In this document: positions 21,552 to 29,810 of the stretch, one piece after another
Position numbering within the stretch: the stretch's first letter is position 1
Layout of the letters: every line of letters begins with the position of its first letter
DNA from: Allosalinactinospora lopnorensis
GTDB lineage: Bacteria > Actinomycetota > Actinomycetes > Streptosporangiales > Streptosporangiaceae
DNA: 33,719 nucleotides
NCBI RefSeq assembly: GCF_000981225.1
Contig: NZ_LAJC01000068.1
Span: 1-33,719 of the forward strand
Reading direction: 5' to 3'
The notes under the pieces: model-generated
Told to the model about the DNA's origin: nothing
The model's database searches: none
Seen by the model: the letters and a program-made list of their open reading frames with translations, nothing else
Position numbers and translations under genes: made by a program

Positions 21552-22247
21552 GCCACTCCAGCGGTTTCGTTCCGGTCCGGTGCTCTTTCCCCTCACCGCC
21601 TGCCGGGCGAGAGAGAGGACAGTCAACCACCATCGCGCTGCGAACGCGATCCACGGCTCTTTCGGGGATACGGGGGAGCGGGAGGACCGGAGTGGGCGGC
21701 CGTCGCTCCCGGTCCGCCGCGCTGTGTCCCCGGCCTGCCGGTTCTGCCGCGTTTTCCAGGTCCTGCCGGTCTTCACCGGCGGTGTCCGGTGGCTCAGCGG
21801 GTTCCTCGGCGCCGCAGCCGCCGGTTTCCCGACTCAAGCGCGGGTCGCCGGCACCTCTACCAGCGGCTGTCCTGAAACCTCAGGGAGCACTGAAAACGCA
21901 GGGGGATTACCGGAACGCGGCATGGCCTCAGCGGTGTTGCCCATCATTGCTGCGGGGCCAGCTGACCTCCAGGTCAGGAATGGTGCACCCCCGGGGAATC
22001 GCTCTCCAACCCCGAAGATTAAAATAGAGGTATATCGCGGAATAGTCAGCTCGTTGACGAGAAAGTGACTCCAAGTGCGTTCCGGTTAATCCGGCGGCCG
22101 ATTAACTCACCCCCAAGATCATCCTTCTGTGGAGAAATAGAGCATTCTGCCAACATGAAGACCGGCGAAGCGGGGATATACAGCGGGACTGGCGGTTGGT
22201 CGGGAACACGCGCGTAACAGGCGCGTTAGTACTGGTCACGGTGCTGG
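21552..22247. other. About 700 bases without a clear gene, partly AT-rich
   Basis: The right half (about 21990-22250) is noticeably richer in A/T than the genes around it, with several TTAA/TATA-like stretches, and contains the inverted repeat at 22086-22107. Short frames of 20-50 codons exist (for example ATG at 21922 and ATG at 22154) but have no family features or good ribosome sites. Likely regulatory and degenerate sequence. Confidence 0.5.
22086..22107. promoter_or_regulatory. Operator-like inverted repeat GTTAATC-N8-GATTAAC
   Basis: Perfect 7-base inverted arms (22086-22092 and 22101-22107) separated by eight GC-only bases. The symmetry and 15-base centre-to-centre spacing suit a dimeric regulator. 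It lies in the AT-richer gap upstream of both the membrane-protein gene and the DUF397 gene. The binding protein is unknown. Confidence 0.45.
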
Positions 22248-22562
22248 ATGCGCCGGATGAACCGAAAGATGCCGATGGTGATGCGCGACGGAAAAGATGT
22301 GAGTAACTGTGGCGCCGGTGGTCAGTGTGCGGATTTTTCTCACGCGGTGGCCGAGACCGGCCACGCGTGGACCGGCTGGCGGAGCGCGAGTTACAGTAGC
22401 AACGGCCAGAATCAGAATGACTGTATGCAAGTCCGGATTGGGTCGGGCCGCGAAGTAGAAGTAGCGGTACGCGATTCCAAGTATCCCGAGGCGGTAGTCC
22501 TGCGGATCCTCACCCGGGAATGGGGCGCGTTCCTGGGTATGCTGAAGAGCGGCGCTGGCTGA
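22248..22562 (+). CDS. DUF397 domain-containing protein
   Basis: The last 65 residues are a clear DUF397 domain: WRSASYSS, a Cys within NQNDCMQV, the VAVRDSKYPEAVVL strand and REWGAFLGMLKSG at the end. DUF397 proteins are small actinobacterial regulators or antitoxin-like partners usually encoded beside an XRE (Scr1-type) regulator; no such partner is adjacent here. The start is uncertain: 22248 is the furthest ATG, but ATGs at 22257, 22269, 22275 and 22281 and GTGs at 22296 and 22347 are all in frame, and none has a strong ribosome site. Starting at 22347 would give the usual family length of about 71 residues. The gene converges on the large STAND gene with a 37-base gap. Confidence 0.8.
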   Translation: MRRMNRKMPMVMRDGKDVSNCGAGGQCADFSHAVAETGHAWTGWRSASYSSNGQNQNDCMQVRIGSGREVEVAVRDSKYPEAVVLRILTREWGAFLGMLKSGAG

Positions 22563-22599
22563 CCGAGACGGGCCGCCGCGATCCCCATCGCGGCACAGC

Positions 22600-25500
22600 T
22601 CACGGCTGGCCCAGATAGATGTCGGCGCTGCCCCGGACCTCGCGCCGTACGGAGAGCGTCGCGGGATGGTCGGGCCCCAGGACTTCCTGGTAGAGGCGCT
22701 CTACCTCATCGAGTTCCCCGGAAACTTCTTCACCGAGCGCGGCGCGGCTCACGGCGAGGTTACGCCGCGCCAAGAGGCTGATGGGATGCCGCTCGGGCAG
22801 GAGCCGATGGCACTGTTCCAGGTTCTTCTGATCGAGCTCGTGCGCACCACTGACATCGCCCGACTGGAACAGGTCGCTGGCCAGGTTGATCGCACAAGAG
22901 AGTGTGCAGGGATGGTCAGTACCGAGTTTGGCGAGGAACACTTCCAGCGCCCGTTCATCGAGGCCGCGTGCCTCGGTTATTCGGCCCATCTGCCGCAGGG
23001 TCACCGCCCGGTTCACTTCCGCGGCGGCGACGTGCGGGTGCTCGGCGCTGAGGAGAGCAGTGTAGTGCGCGACGGCGTCTTCGGCCAGCTGCAGTGCCTC
23101 ACCCAACCGGTCGACGGTGCGTAGGGCCGTCGAATGAGCCAGCGCAGCGTAGAGGGCGTCGTCGCTGTGCGGGCCGAAGCGGTCGCGGATCTGTCGCCAG
23201 ACCTGCCCGGACAGTCTGACGGACTCCTCCAGTTGGCCGGTGCGGCGCTGCATGATCGTCAGCGTCAGCTGGTTGCCCAGCGTGCCAAGGTGGTCGTCGC
23301 CGAACAGAGCCCGGGCCCGATCGACGTTCTCCTCCTGCAGCCGGATGGCGGCGAAGTAGTCGCCCGACTCCATCAGAGCGTCGGAGTAGCCATCTGCTGA
23401 GCCCAGGGTCTCGGGGGCGTCCGGACCGAGAATGACCTCCCTGCGCCGGTACACGTCCTCGTACAGTTCCACAGCCTGCGAATAGGCCCCTGTCAGGAGC
23501 AGCGCGAAGGCGTACTCGTGCGCCGCGGACAACGTGGCGGGATCATCCGGGCCGAGCAGCCGGTGATACTTTTCCAGCGTCTGCTCGGCGAGTTCCCGGC
23601 AGGCCTCGAACTCCCCGGCGAAGCGCAAGTCCCGGATGAACACCTTCGACGCTTCCAGGGTCTCCTCCGCGTCCGGTCCGTGGATCCCGGCGAGTGTGTC
23701 GCGCGTCGCCCGGCACAGCTCGTAGGCGTCGCGGAGCCGGCCGAGACTGCGCAGCGTCCGGACCATTCGCAACGCCAGGAGCAGGGTCTGCGGCGCGGTC
23801 TCACCGAGTTCCTCCCGCCAGACGCGGTGCGCGATCTCCCCCAGCCGCTTGCCCTCCGTGTACTCGCCCCGCATCTCGGCGACGTAGACCTGTTGGATGA
23901 CGAGGTCGCGCACCCAGGAGTCGGTGCACTCCCACGCCCGGGAGGCCCATACGTGCGGGAGGAGTTGGGCGTAGCGAGCGCGGGACTCCACTGAGGTGTT
24001 CTGCGGGTCGCTCCGGGCCAGCAGCAGGTGCGCGCAGTGCCGGTACTCCTCCTGCTCGGTCTCGGGCAGCGGCAGCTTCACGGCTTCCTGGACGAGCCGG
24101 TGCAGTTGCAGGGTGTGCCGCCGGTTGTCGATCTGTACCAGCCCGAACCGGCCCAGGTCGCGGATGGCGCGGCCCAGTCTGGTGGAGTCGCCCAGTGCTT
24201 CGCTGAGCTGTGGCGGTGCCGGGACGTCGCGGGCGAAGGTGAACAGGTAGCGGGGGATGGGGGCGGAGGCGAGGAAGGAGCAGATTTGCAGCAGCTGCAG
24301 TGCCGCCGGGTTGATCGTGGTGAGCTTGTCCAGAGACAGGTTCCAGGCCGCGAGGGCGGGAACCCGGTAATCGTGGTGGGTGGGTCCCAACGCTGTGAGC
24401 ACGTCGGCGCGTTTCTCCTCGAACTGGGCCAGGTACTCGCCGACGGGGGTCGCGCTCTCGTACAGCCACGCGGCGGCCTGGTCCAGCGCCAGCGGCAGGT
24501 CTCCCAGTGCCTCGGCGAGGCGGTTGGCGTCGGTGTCGTCAAGGTCTTCGGGGCCGCGCTTACGCAGCAGTTCGATGCTCTCTTCTCTGGGGAAGACGTC
24601 GACGACCAGGAAGTCGTCCCGCCCGCGCAGCGTCCATCGGGAGTCCCGGGAGGTGACGATGACGTGTCCTGGCCCGTCCACCGGGATGTAGCGCTCCAGC
24701 GTCTCGGGCTCCTCGGCGCTGTCGAAGACGATCAGCCAGTTCCGGTACGGCTCGCCGCGGCGCAGCGCCTCCAGCACCCCCTGGACCAGATTGCTGGTTG
24801 TGGTGCCCGCCTGGGCCAGGTGCAACCGCTCGGCCAGTGACGCGAACGACGCGTGGATCGCGTTGTCGCGGTTGGCCTGCACCCACCAGATCAGGTCGTA
24901 GTCGTTCCGGTGCAGGTAAAGGTACTGCTTGGCGAGTTCCGTCTTACCGATACCCGACATGCCATGGAGCGCGGTCAGCGCCAGCCGCCCGGAACCCGCG
25001 GTCAGCTGCTCCCGCAGCCGGGCCAGCAAGTCGACCCGCCCGGTAAAGGCCGGGTTCTGGCGCGGGACCGGGCCCCACACCGTAGTCGAGGAGGCATCGG
25101 AGCGACCGCTCGCCCGTGGGCCGGTTGCCGGTGAGATTGGAGCGTCAGTTGTCATATCCTCTTGACCTGCGAAATCTCGACCTTCGGAATTTCGGTATAC
25201 GGTGAGGTTGTTGACGGAGTTGCCGGATATGCCTGCACCGTCTCGGAATCGGCCACGGACGGAATTCGGCCCCTCTTCCAAGGCTAGCGTACCGATGGGC
25301 TCAGGAACGTCTGCTGAATTTCGGACAGCCCGGAACAAATCGCTGTATTGATCAGTGATGGAAATGCTCTCCAGCGCCGGAAGAGTGTCCATCGCCAACT
25401 GCGGCGATGTTCCGGCCAGCGACAACTCCGAGATATTCTCCCGGCGCAGAATCCTCCCGAGAAGCTCGAACCACGGATCGCGGTCGGCGAACCGCTCGGA

Positions 25501-27093
25501 CAGTTCGGTGAGCAGGTCGCTGATCTGGGTTCGGCGGCCGCCGAGGGCGAGCAGCGCTTCGCGCAGACCGGCCCGGTAATTCCAGGCGGCGCGATCCTCC
25601 GTGATGCCTTCCGGGGCGTCCTCGATGACCTGGATCAGGCCGCTGAACAGTATCTCGGTGAGTTCTGGTGGACTCGCCCGCCCGACGGTCCGATCGCACA
25701 CCATGCCGATCATGGCCGGAGCCAGCGGAACCGTGGCCAGCGCCACGGCCAGGCGGAACGCGGCCGGGGAGGAGCTCTGGTGGAAGTGGCGGACCGCCGC
25801 CGCCGGATCATCGCCGGCGAGCGCCCGGGTCGTCCCCGGGGGGCGGGCCACCGGGGCGCGGCCGGGGACCACCCGCAGTGCGCCTGTTCGCAGCCGCCGC
25901 CCCGGGAGTTGCCCCATGACGAGCCCGGCCCAGTCGCGCAGCGGTGTGGCACGCAGCTCCATGACCGGGATGAGCAGGCCGCTTCCCTGCTCACCGGTAT
26001 CTCCTCCCGCGATGCCGGGCACAGGCGGATCGGGCGTGCGCGCCACGTAGTGCCGGTTGGCGGTGGCCCGCCCCGACGACACGGCCAGCTCCACCAGCCG
26101 GGGCCGGATACCGGTCCGATCCCACTGCCGGGATTCGAGCAGGTGGACGATACCCACGGGGAAGCGCCGCGCGAGACGGCAGAGCCACTCCTGGACGACC
26201 TCAGTGTGCCAGCCCGCGCCGAGCCCGTCGCTGAGCACCATGACCACGTGCGGGTCGTCGGACGGGTCGGGTTTCGCGGCGGGGCCGGTGCCGAGGTCGG
26301 GAAGCCGGGCGCCGGAGGTGTCGGCAATGTCGGAATTGAACGGCACCAGCCGGACCGCGCGGAAGGCGACGGACTCGCGTAGCAGCGCGACGAACTCCGT
26401 TACCATCTGCCGCTGGAGCAGCATCGACGGTCCTTGGTCGGCCAGTACGGTAAGGCGGCACGCGCGCTCGTGCCGGGAGGCCTCTATCGGGCGGAGTATG
26501 GCTCTGGGCCGGGTGTGGCCCTGCGCGTAAGGCGCCTTGGCGGCCTCCAGCAGCGCCCGCGCGTACTCGCGGGCGGTGGTCTCGTGATCGAGCTCCGAGG
26601 AGCGCGGGTTGGGGAGGCGCAGGTGGAACGGGCGCAGCGCCGCTGTCAGCCGCTGCCGTTCGCGCAGAGCCGGGATCTCCGGTTCCAGGAGAGGCTCCGG
26701 GATCCAGGAGGCGGTCGTGGAGGAGCGGTGCGGCGGATCGGGGGGCGGCGGCTCCACGGATACGGGCGCGGCGGGGGACGGCGGAGAATCCGAGGACCGG
26801 TCCTCGTTCTCGTCCGAGCTTCCGGAATCGATGGGCGAGGCGTCGTACGGATCGGGAACGCTCTGGTGCTCCTGGTGCCCTTCCGGCTCTGTAGGCGCAC
26901 CGGGCGCGGCCCGGGGCCGGCCGGATTCGGCACCGCGGCGCCCCGACCGCTGCGCACACCACGCCGCGAGGTAAATCGCCTCCGCCCATTCGATCCCGGT
27001 CAGGCGGGCACCAGAGGACGCGCCGGCCCGCCGCGCCGGCGAACCACCGCCACCCGCCGCAGTGCCGTCCTCCCGGTCACCTGGGCGGGTCAT
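22600..27093 (-). CDS. vWA/SAV_2336-STAND (NB-ARC)-TPR protein, conflict-system regulator/sensor
   Basis: A 1497-residue fusion. Residues 1-140 are Pro/Ser/Glu-rich, probably disordered, after a short helical WAEAIYLAAW segment. Residues about 140-600 resemble the SAV_2336 N-terminal region and include a degenerate von Willebrand A fold: LTVLADQGPSM (214-224) in place of DXSXS, and VVMVLSDG (283-290). A linker has GNSVNNLTVY. From about 690 there is a STAND NTPase: Walker A GMSGIGKT (711-718), Walker B LIVFD (787-791), VIVTSRD and the GLPLAL-like LGDLPLALDQAAAWL. A winged-helix part follows, then from about 1070 kinesin-light-chain-like TPRs with repeated LGPD-P-TL motifs to the C terminus. 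It resembles the TPR protein of the FxSxx-COOH system. STAND proteins oligomerise on ligand binding to the repeats. Its ATG overlaps the MoxR stop (ATGA), so it is the last gene of the operon. Ligand unknown. Confidence 0.9.
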   Translation of the reverse strand: MTRPGDREDGTAAGGGGSPARRAGASSGARLTGIEWAEAIYLAAWCAQRSGRRGAESGRPRAAPGAPTEPEGHQEHQSVPDPYDASPIDSGSSDENEDRSSDSPPSPAAPVSVEPPPPDPPHRSSTTASWIPEPLLEPEIPALRERQRLTAALRPFHLRLPNPRSSELDHETTAREYARALLEAAKAPYAQGHTRPRAILRPIEASRHERACRLTVLADQGPSMLLQRQMVTEFVALLRESVAFRAVRLVPFNSDIADTSGARLPDLGTGPAAKPDPSDDPHVVMVLSDGLGAGWHTEVVQEWLCRLARRFPVGIVHLLESRQWDRTGIRPRLVELAVSSGRATANRHYVARTPDPPVPGIAGGDTGEQGSGLLIPVMELRATPLRDWAGLVMGQLPGRRLRTGALRVVPGRAPVARPPGTTRALAGDDPAAAVRHFHQSSSPAAFRLAVALATVPLAPAMIGMVCDRTVGRASPPELTEILFSGLIQVIEDAPEGITEDRAAWNYRAGLREALLALGGRRTQISDLLTELSERFADRDPWFELLGRILRRENISELSLAGTSPQLAMDTLPALESISITDQYSDLFRAVRNSADVPEPIGTLALEEGPNSVRGRFRDGAGISGNSVNNLTVYRNSEGRDFAGQEDMTTDAPISPATGPRASGRSDASSTTVWGPVPRQNPAFTGRVDLLARLREQLTAGSGRLALTALHGMSGIGKTELAKQYLYLHRNDYDLIWWVQANRDNAIHASFASLAERLHLAQAGTTTSNLVQGVLEALRRGEPYRNWLIVFDSAEEPETLERYIPVDGPGHVIVTSRDSRWTLRGRDDFLVVDVFPREESIELLRKRGPEDLDDTDANRLAEALGDLPLALDQAAAWLYESATPVGEYLAQFEEKRADVLTALGPTHHDYRVPALAAWNLSLDKLTTINPAALQLLQICSFLASAPIPRYLFTFARDVPAPPQLSEALGDSTRLGRAIRDLGRFGLVQIDNRRHTLQLHRLVQEAVKLPLPETEQEEYRHCAHLLLARSDPQNTSVESRARYAQLLPHVWASRAWECTDSWVRDLVIQQVYVAEMRGEYTEGKRLGEIAHRVWREELGETAPQTLLLALRMVRTLRSLGRLRDAYELCRATRDTLAGIHGPDAEETLEASKVFIRDLRFAGEFEACRELAEQTLEKYHRLLGPDDPATLSAAHEYAFALLLTGAYSQAVELYEDVYRRREVILGPDAPETLGSADGYSDALMESGDYFAAIRLQEENVDRARALFGDDHLGTLGNQLTLTIMQRRTGQLEESVRLSGQVWRQIRDRFGPHSDDALYAALAHSTALRTVDRLGEALQLAEDAVAHYTALLSAEHPHVAAAEVNRAVTLRQMGRITEARGLDERALEVFLAKLGTDHPCTLSCAINLASDLFQSGDVSGAHELDQKNLEQCHRLLPERHPISLLARRNLAVSRAALGEEVSGELDEVERLYQEVLGPDHPATLSVRREVRGSADIYLGQP

Positions 27094-28277
27094 TCCGAGG
27101 CTTCCCTGAGCTGGTGCCAGAGCAGGTCAGAGAGGAAGCCCAGGAATTCCTGGTCCAGCGGTCCCTCGGCCCCGGGAACGAGGGACGATGTGAGTTCGAC
27201 CGCGTTGAGCAGCTGGTCGATGGCAAGTCCTTCACGTTCCGCGCTGCGCTCCAGGAACGCGGTGATCACCGATGGGGCGTGTTCCGGCAGCCAGCCGGAG
27301 AAGTGCGCGGCGACGATCTCGGCGAGTTCCTCCGGCGAGGGCAGCTCCAGCCGCAGCGGGATGCACCGCCGAAGGAAGGCCGGAGGAAAAGCGCGGTCGC
27401 TATTGCAGGTCAGGATGACGATGGGGAAAGCGGAACACTCGACGCGGCCGCTGACAACGGTCGCCTCGCGCCCCGGGTCGTCGGTCCCGACGGTGATGCG
27501 CGGCGCGGCCGGGGCCAGGCGCACGAGTGGGGGGATGCGGAAACTTCCTTTCTCGAACAGGTCGAGAAGCCCGTCGGGAAGGTCGTAGTCGCCCTTGTCG
27601 AACTCGTCGACGAGCAGTACCCGCGGGTTGCGGTAGGGCAGGAACGCGGTTCCCAGCGGGCCGAGGCGCAGGTAGCGCCCGATCCGCTCGGCGGTGCCGC
27701 GCAGCCGTGCGGTTTCGGTGTCAGGGGTGGCCGCGTAGCGGCGGTCCGGGAGCCCGGACGCCTGATGATACGCGCTGTCCAGGTTCAGGTCGTGGATCTG
27801 GGCGAGCGGATCGTAGTCATAGAGGCCGTTCGTGACGGTTGCGCGGCTCGTCACCGGCCAGCGCAGTACCCGACCCAGGTTGAGCTCCCGGGCGAGGAGG
27901 TCGGCCAATGCGGATTTGCCTACCCCGGGCGGGCCGGTGACCAGTAATGGGCGTCGCAGGTACAAGGCGGCGTTGATCTTGGACAGTACGGTGTGCCGCG
28001 TGCCCTCGGGCGTGGCACCGTTGGGTGAAGTGTGCGGTGCGGTGCTCACTCCGGCCACCGGTCCGAGAATCCGCCGTGTCTCCTCGTCGCTTTCGTCAGC
28101 GGTGGGTGGGGGCTCCAGGTGCGGGCCGCCCTTGTAGGCACGCCATTGCGGTGGTGGCGGCAGCTCCGCCACGAGATCCAGCAGTGGGCGAGGCTGGCCG
28201 GTACCGTGGAAGATCCACCAGTCGGGAGCCGCCGACTCCGTCTGGGAGGTGGCGCGCGGGGTCTCGGGTGTGGCCAT
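27090..28277 (-). CDS. MoxR-family AAA+ ATPase
   Basis: A 395-residue cytoplasmic AAA+ ATPase. An N-terminal extension with DWWIFHGTG and PPPPQWRAY is typical of the MoxR branch coupled to VMAP systems. The AAA+ core shows Walker A GPPGVGKS (115-122), Walker B LLVDEFDK (221-228), sensor 1 ILTCNSDR and the arginine finger in FLRRCIPL. MoxR proteins usually act with a vWA partner as remodelling chaperones; here the vWA-like region is in the next gene, with which it overlaps by 4 bases. AGAGG lies about 8 bases upstream of the ATG. It follows the VMAP gene after 33 bases. Confidence 0.93.
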   Translation of the reverse strand: MATPETPRATSQTESAAPDWWIFHGTGQPRPLLDLVAELPPPPQWRAYKGGPHLEPPPTADESDEETRRILGPVAGVSTAPHTSPNGATPEGTRHTVLSKINAALYLRRPLLVTGPPGVGKSALADLLARELNLGRVLRWPVTSRATVTNGLYDYDPLAQIHDLNLDSAYHQASGLPDRRYAATPDTETARLRGTAERIGRYLRLGPLGTAFLPYRNPRVLLVDEFDKGDYDLPDGLLDLFEKGSFRIPPLVRLAPAAPRITVGTDDPGREATVVSGRVECSAFPIVILTCNSDRAFPPAFLRRCIPLRLELPSPEELAEIVAAHFSGWLPEHAPSVITAFLERSAEREGLAIDQLLNAVELTSSLVPGAEGPLDQEFLGFLSDLLWHQLREASE

Positions 28278-28310
28278 GGGCGTGCCTCTCGTGCCGTTCG
28301 GCCTTGCTTC

Positions 28311-29810
28311 CTAACGAAGATTGTCTGTGGTCAGGTCATTCCCCTCGTCGGGAACGACGGGAAGAGGGTCGTGGTAGATGACGGATATGTCGTAGCTGTG
28401 GGCCGCCAGGTCGTCGTCTCTTGGGGCTTCGCCGCGGCGCAGTGCGCGCAGTCTCTGCGGCAGGGCCTGGATACCCCGCACCGGAACCCGACCGTTATCC
28501 TCCTCCAGGAATGGCCGGAATCTGAGATGAATGTTTCGCGCGGTGTGTGCCGAACACCACACGATGACTGGAATACCGCACTGCACGGCTGTCATCACGT
28601 CGTTCACCAGATTTCGCTGGTCGCTGGCCAGGAAAGCCACGATCTCCTCGCTGCCGAGATGATCCGCGAATCGGATACCAGGTGGTAGCTCCTTCCGTCT
28701 CGTGCTGTCTATTGCAAGCCCATGTCCGGCACGATCCAGTAGCTGCCATCGTTGCACGCATGAGTTTCGGGAAAAACCGTTGCTTTCGCCAAAAACGAAT
28801 TCGTGGCTGCGGTAGATGACCTCGAACCGCGATCCTAACCGGGCAGGCTCGGTGGATTCCGGTGCCGGCAGTTCCCAGCGCGCCGCTGGAAAGTGCATAA
28901 GCAGCGAAAATGGGACGATAATCTCCAGGCGGAGCCGGTCGTGGCTGTGCCGCCGGGCCTGGGACTCCGCCCCGTGGACCGCCGCCGTGACGTAGTCGCG
29001 CAGCTCCTCCGGTGCGAGCCGGGTGTGCTCGAGGCCGCTGAAGACCGTGGTGCTCCCTCTGCCGGGGCAGAGTCCGGTTCGGTGGGTCACCCGGAGCAGG
29101 CCCGGGTCACCGGGATCGTCCACGATGTGCACGATGAGCCGGGCCGGCCCGGCCTCGGGAGCCTTCGCCGCGGTGGCAGGGGGCGCCTCCGGTCTCGCGG
29201 AGCGCTCCGTTTCCTTTCGGCCCGGCTGGGTGGCGATCCAGTCCCGTAGCGCCGCTGCCAGGGCGGTGTCGGAGGCGGTGTCGGCAACCCGCTGGGCGAA
29301 CACCACGGCGGGCAGCTCGCCTTCCAAGGTCCTCGGTAAGTCGTAGAGGTCGACGAACGCCTCCCACGCCGATGCGGGAGGGGGCGTCAGCATATCTGCG
29401 AGGTGGGCCTGCACCGCGACGTCGTAGGCGTGGGCGACGGCGGCGAAGGGCAGCACGCGCAGCGGCTGGCGAAGCCGCCCCGGTATCCCTCGCCCGGCAT
29501 CGCCGTCCACCCGTGCGAAGAACTCGGACTCCTCACCCTCCACCATGGGGGCGGCCGCCTCTACGGCCCGGCGCGCCTGCGGGGAGTCGTGGTCCCAGTG
29601 GCGCAGCCAGCGCAGGGTGGTCGCCAGTTCTGCGTGGTAGAGGCTGGCCTCGACCAGCCGGTGGGCGAAGGCCATGGCCGTCCCGGAGGCTACGACCTCG
29701 CTCTTGGTGCGCGGGGGGAGGTAGCTGTGGAAGACGGACCGGGGGTCGGGGTCGTAGACGCAGCGCACACCACATAGCGCGGTGACGAGTTCGGCCCGGG
29801 CACGCGTCAT
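28311..29810 (-). CDS. VMAP protein (vWA-MoxR associated protein) with N-terminal EAD2-like domain
   Basis: A 499-residue protein in three parts. Residues about 7-92 form a small helical domain (ELVTALCGVRCVYDPDPRS) that matches the C-terminal domain of the upstream protease and fits effector-associated domain 2 (EAD2). Residues about 115-195 are helical, as in the VMAP middle region. Residues about 223-499 fit the VMAP C-terminal domain: LIVHIVDDPGDPG, LRLEIIVPFSLLMHFPAARWEL (about 293-314), FEVIYRSHEFVFG and QCGIPVIVWC. In the proposed vWA-MoxR-VMAP conflict systems, VMAP is the adaptor linking the ATPase core to effectors; biochemical proof is lacking. The ATG at 29810 overlaps the protease stop (ATGA) and is preferred to the upstream GTG near 29852. 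Third-position GC is lower in the C-terminal third. Confidence 0.88.
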   Translation of the reverse strand: MTRARAELVTALCGVRCVYDPDPRSVFHSYLPPRTKSEVVASGTAMAFAHRLVEASLYHAELATTLRWLRHWDHDSPQARRAVEAAAPMVEGEESEFFARVDGDAGRGIPGRLRQPLRVLPFAAVAHAYDVAVQAHLADMLTPPPASAWEAFVDLYDLPRTLEGELPAVVFAQRVADTASDTALAAALRDWIATQPGRKETERSARPEAPPATAAKAPEAGPARLIVHIVDDPGDPGLLRVTHRTGLCPGRGSTTVFSGLEHTRLAPEELRDYVTAAVHGAESQARRHSHDRLRLEIIVPFSLLMHFPAARWELPAPESTEPARLGSRFEVIYRSHEFVFGESNGFSRNSCVQRWQLLDRAGHGLAIDSTRRKELPPGIRFADHLGSEEIVAFLASDQRNLVNDVMTAVQCGIPVIVWCSAHTARNIHLRFRPFLEEDNGRVPVRGIQALPQRLRALRRGEAPRDDDLAAHSYDISVIYHDPLPVVPDEGNDLTTDNLR

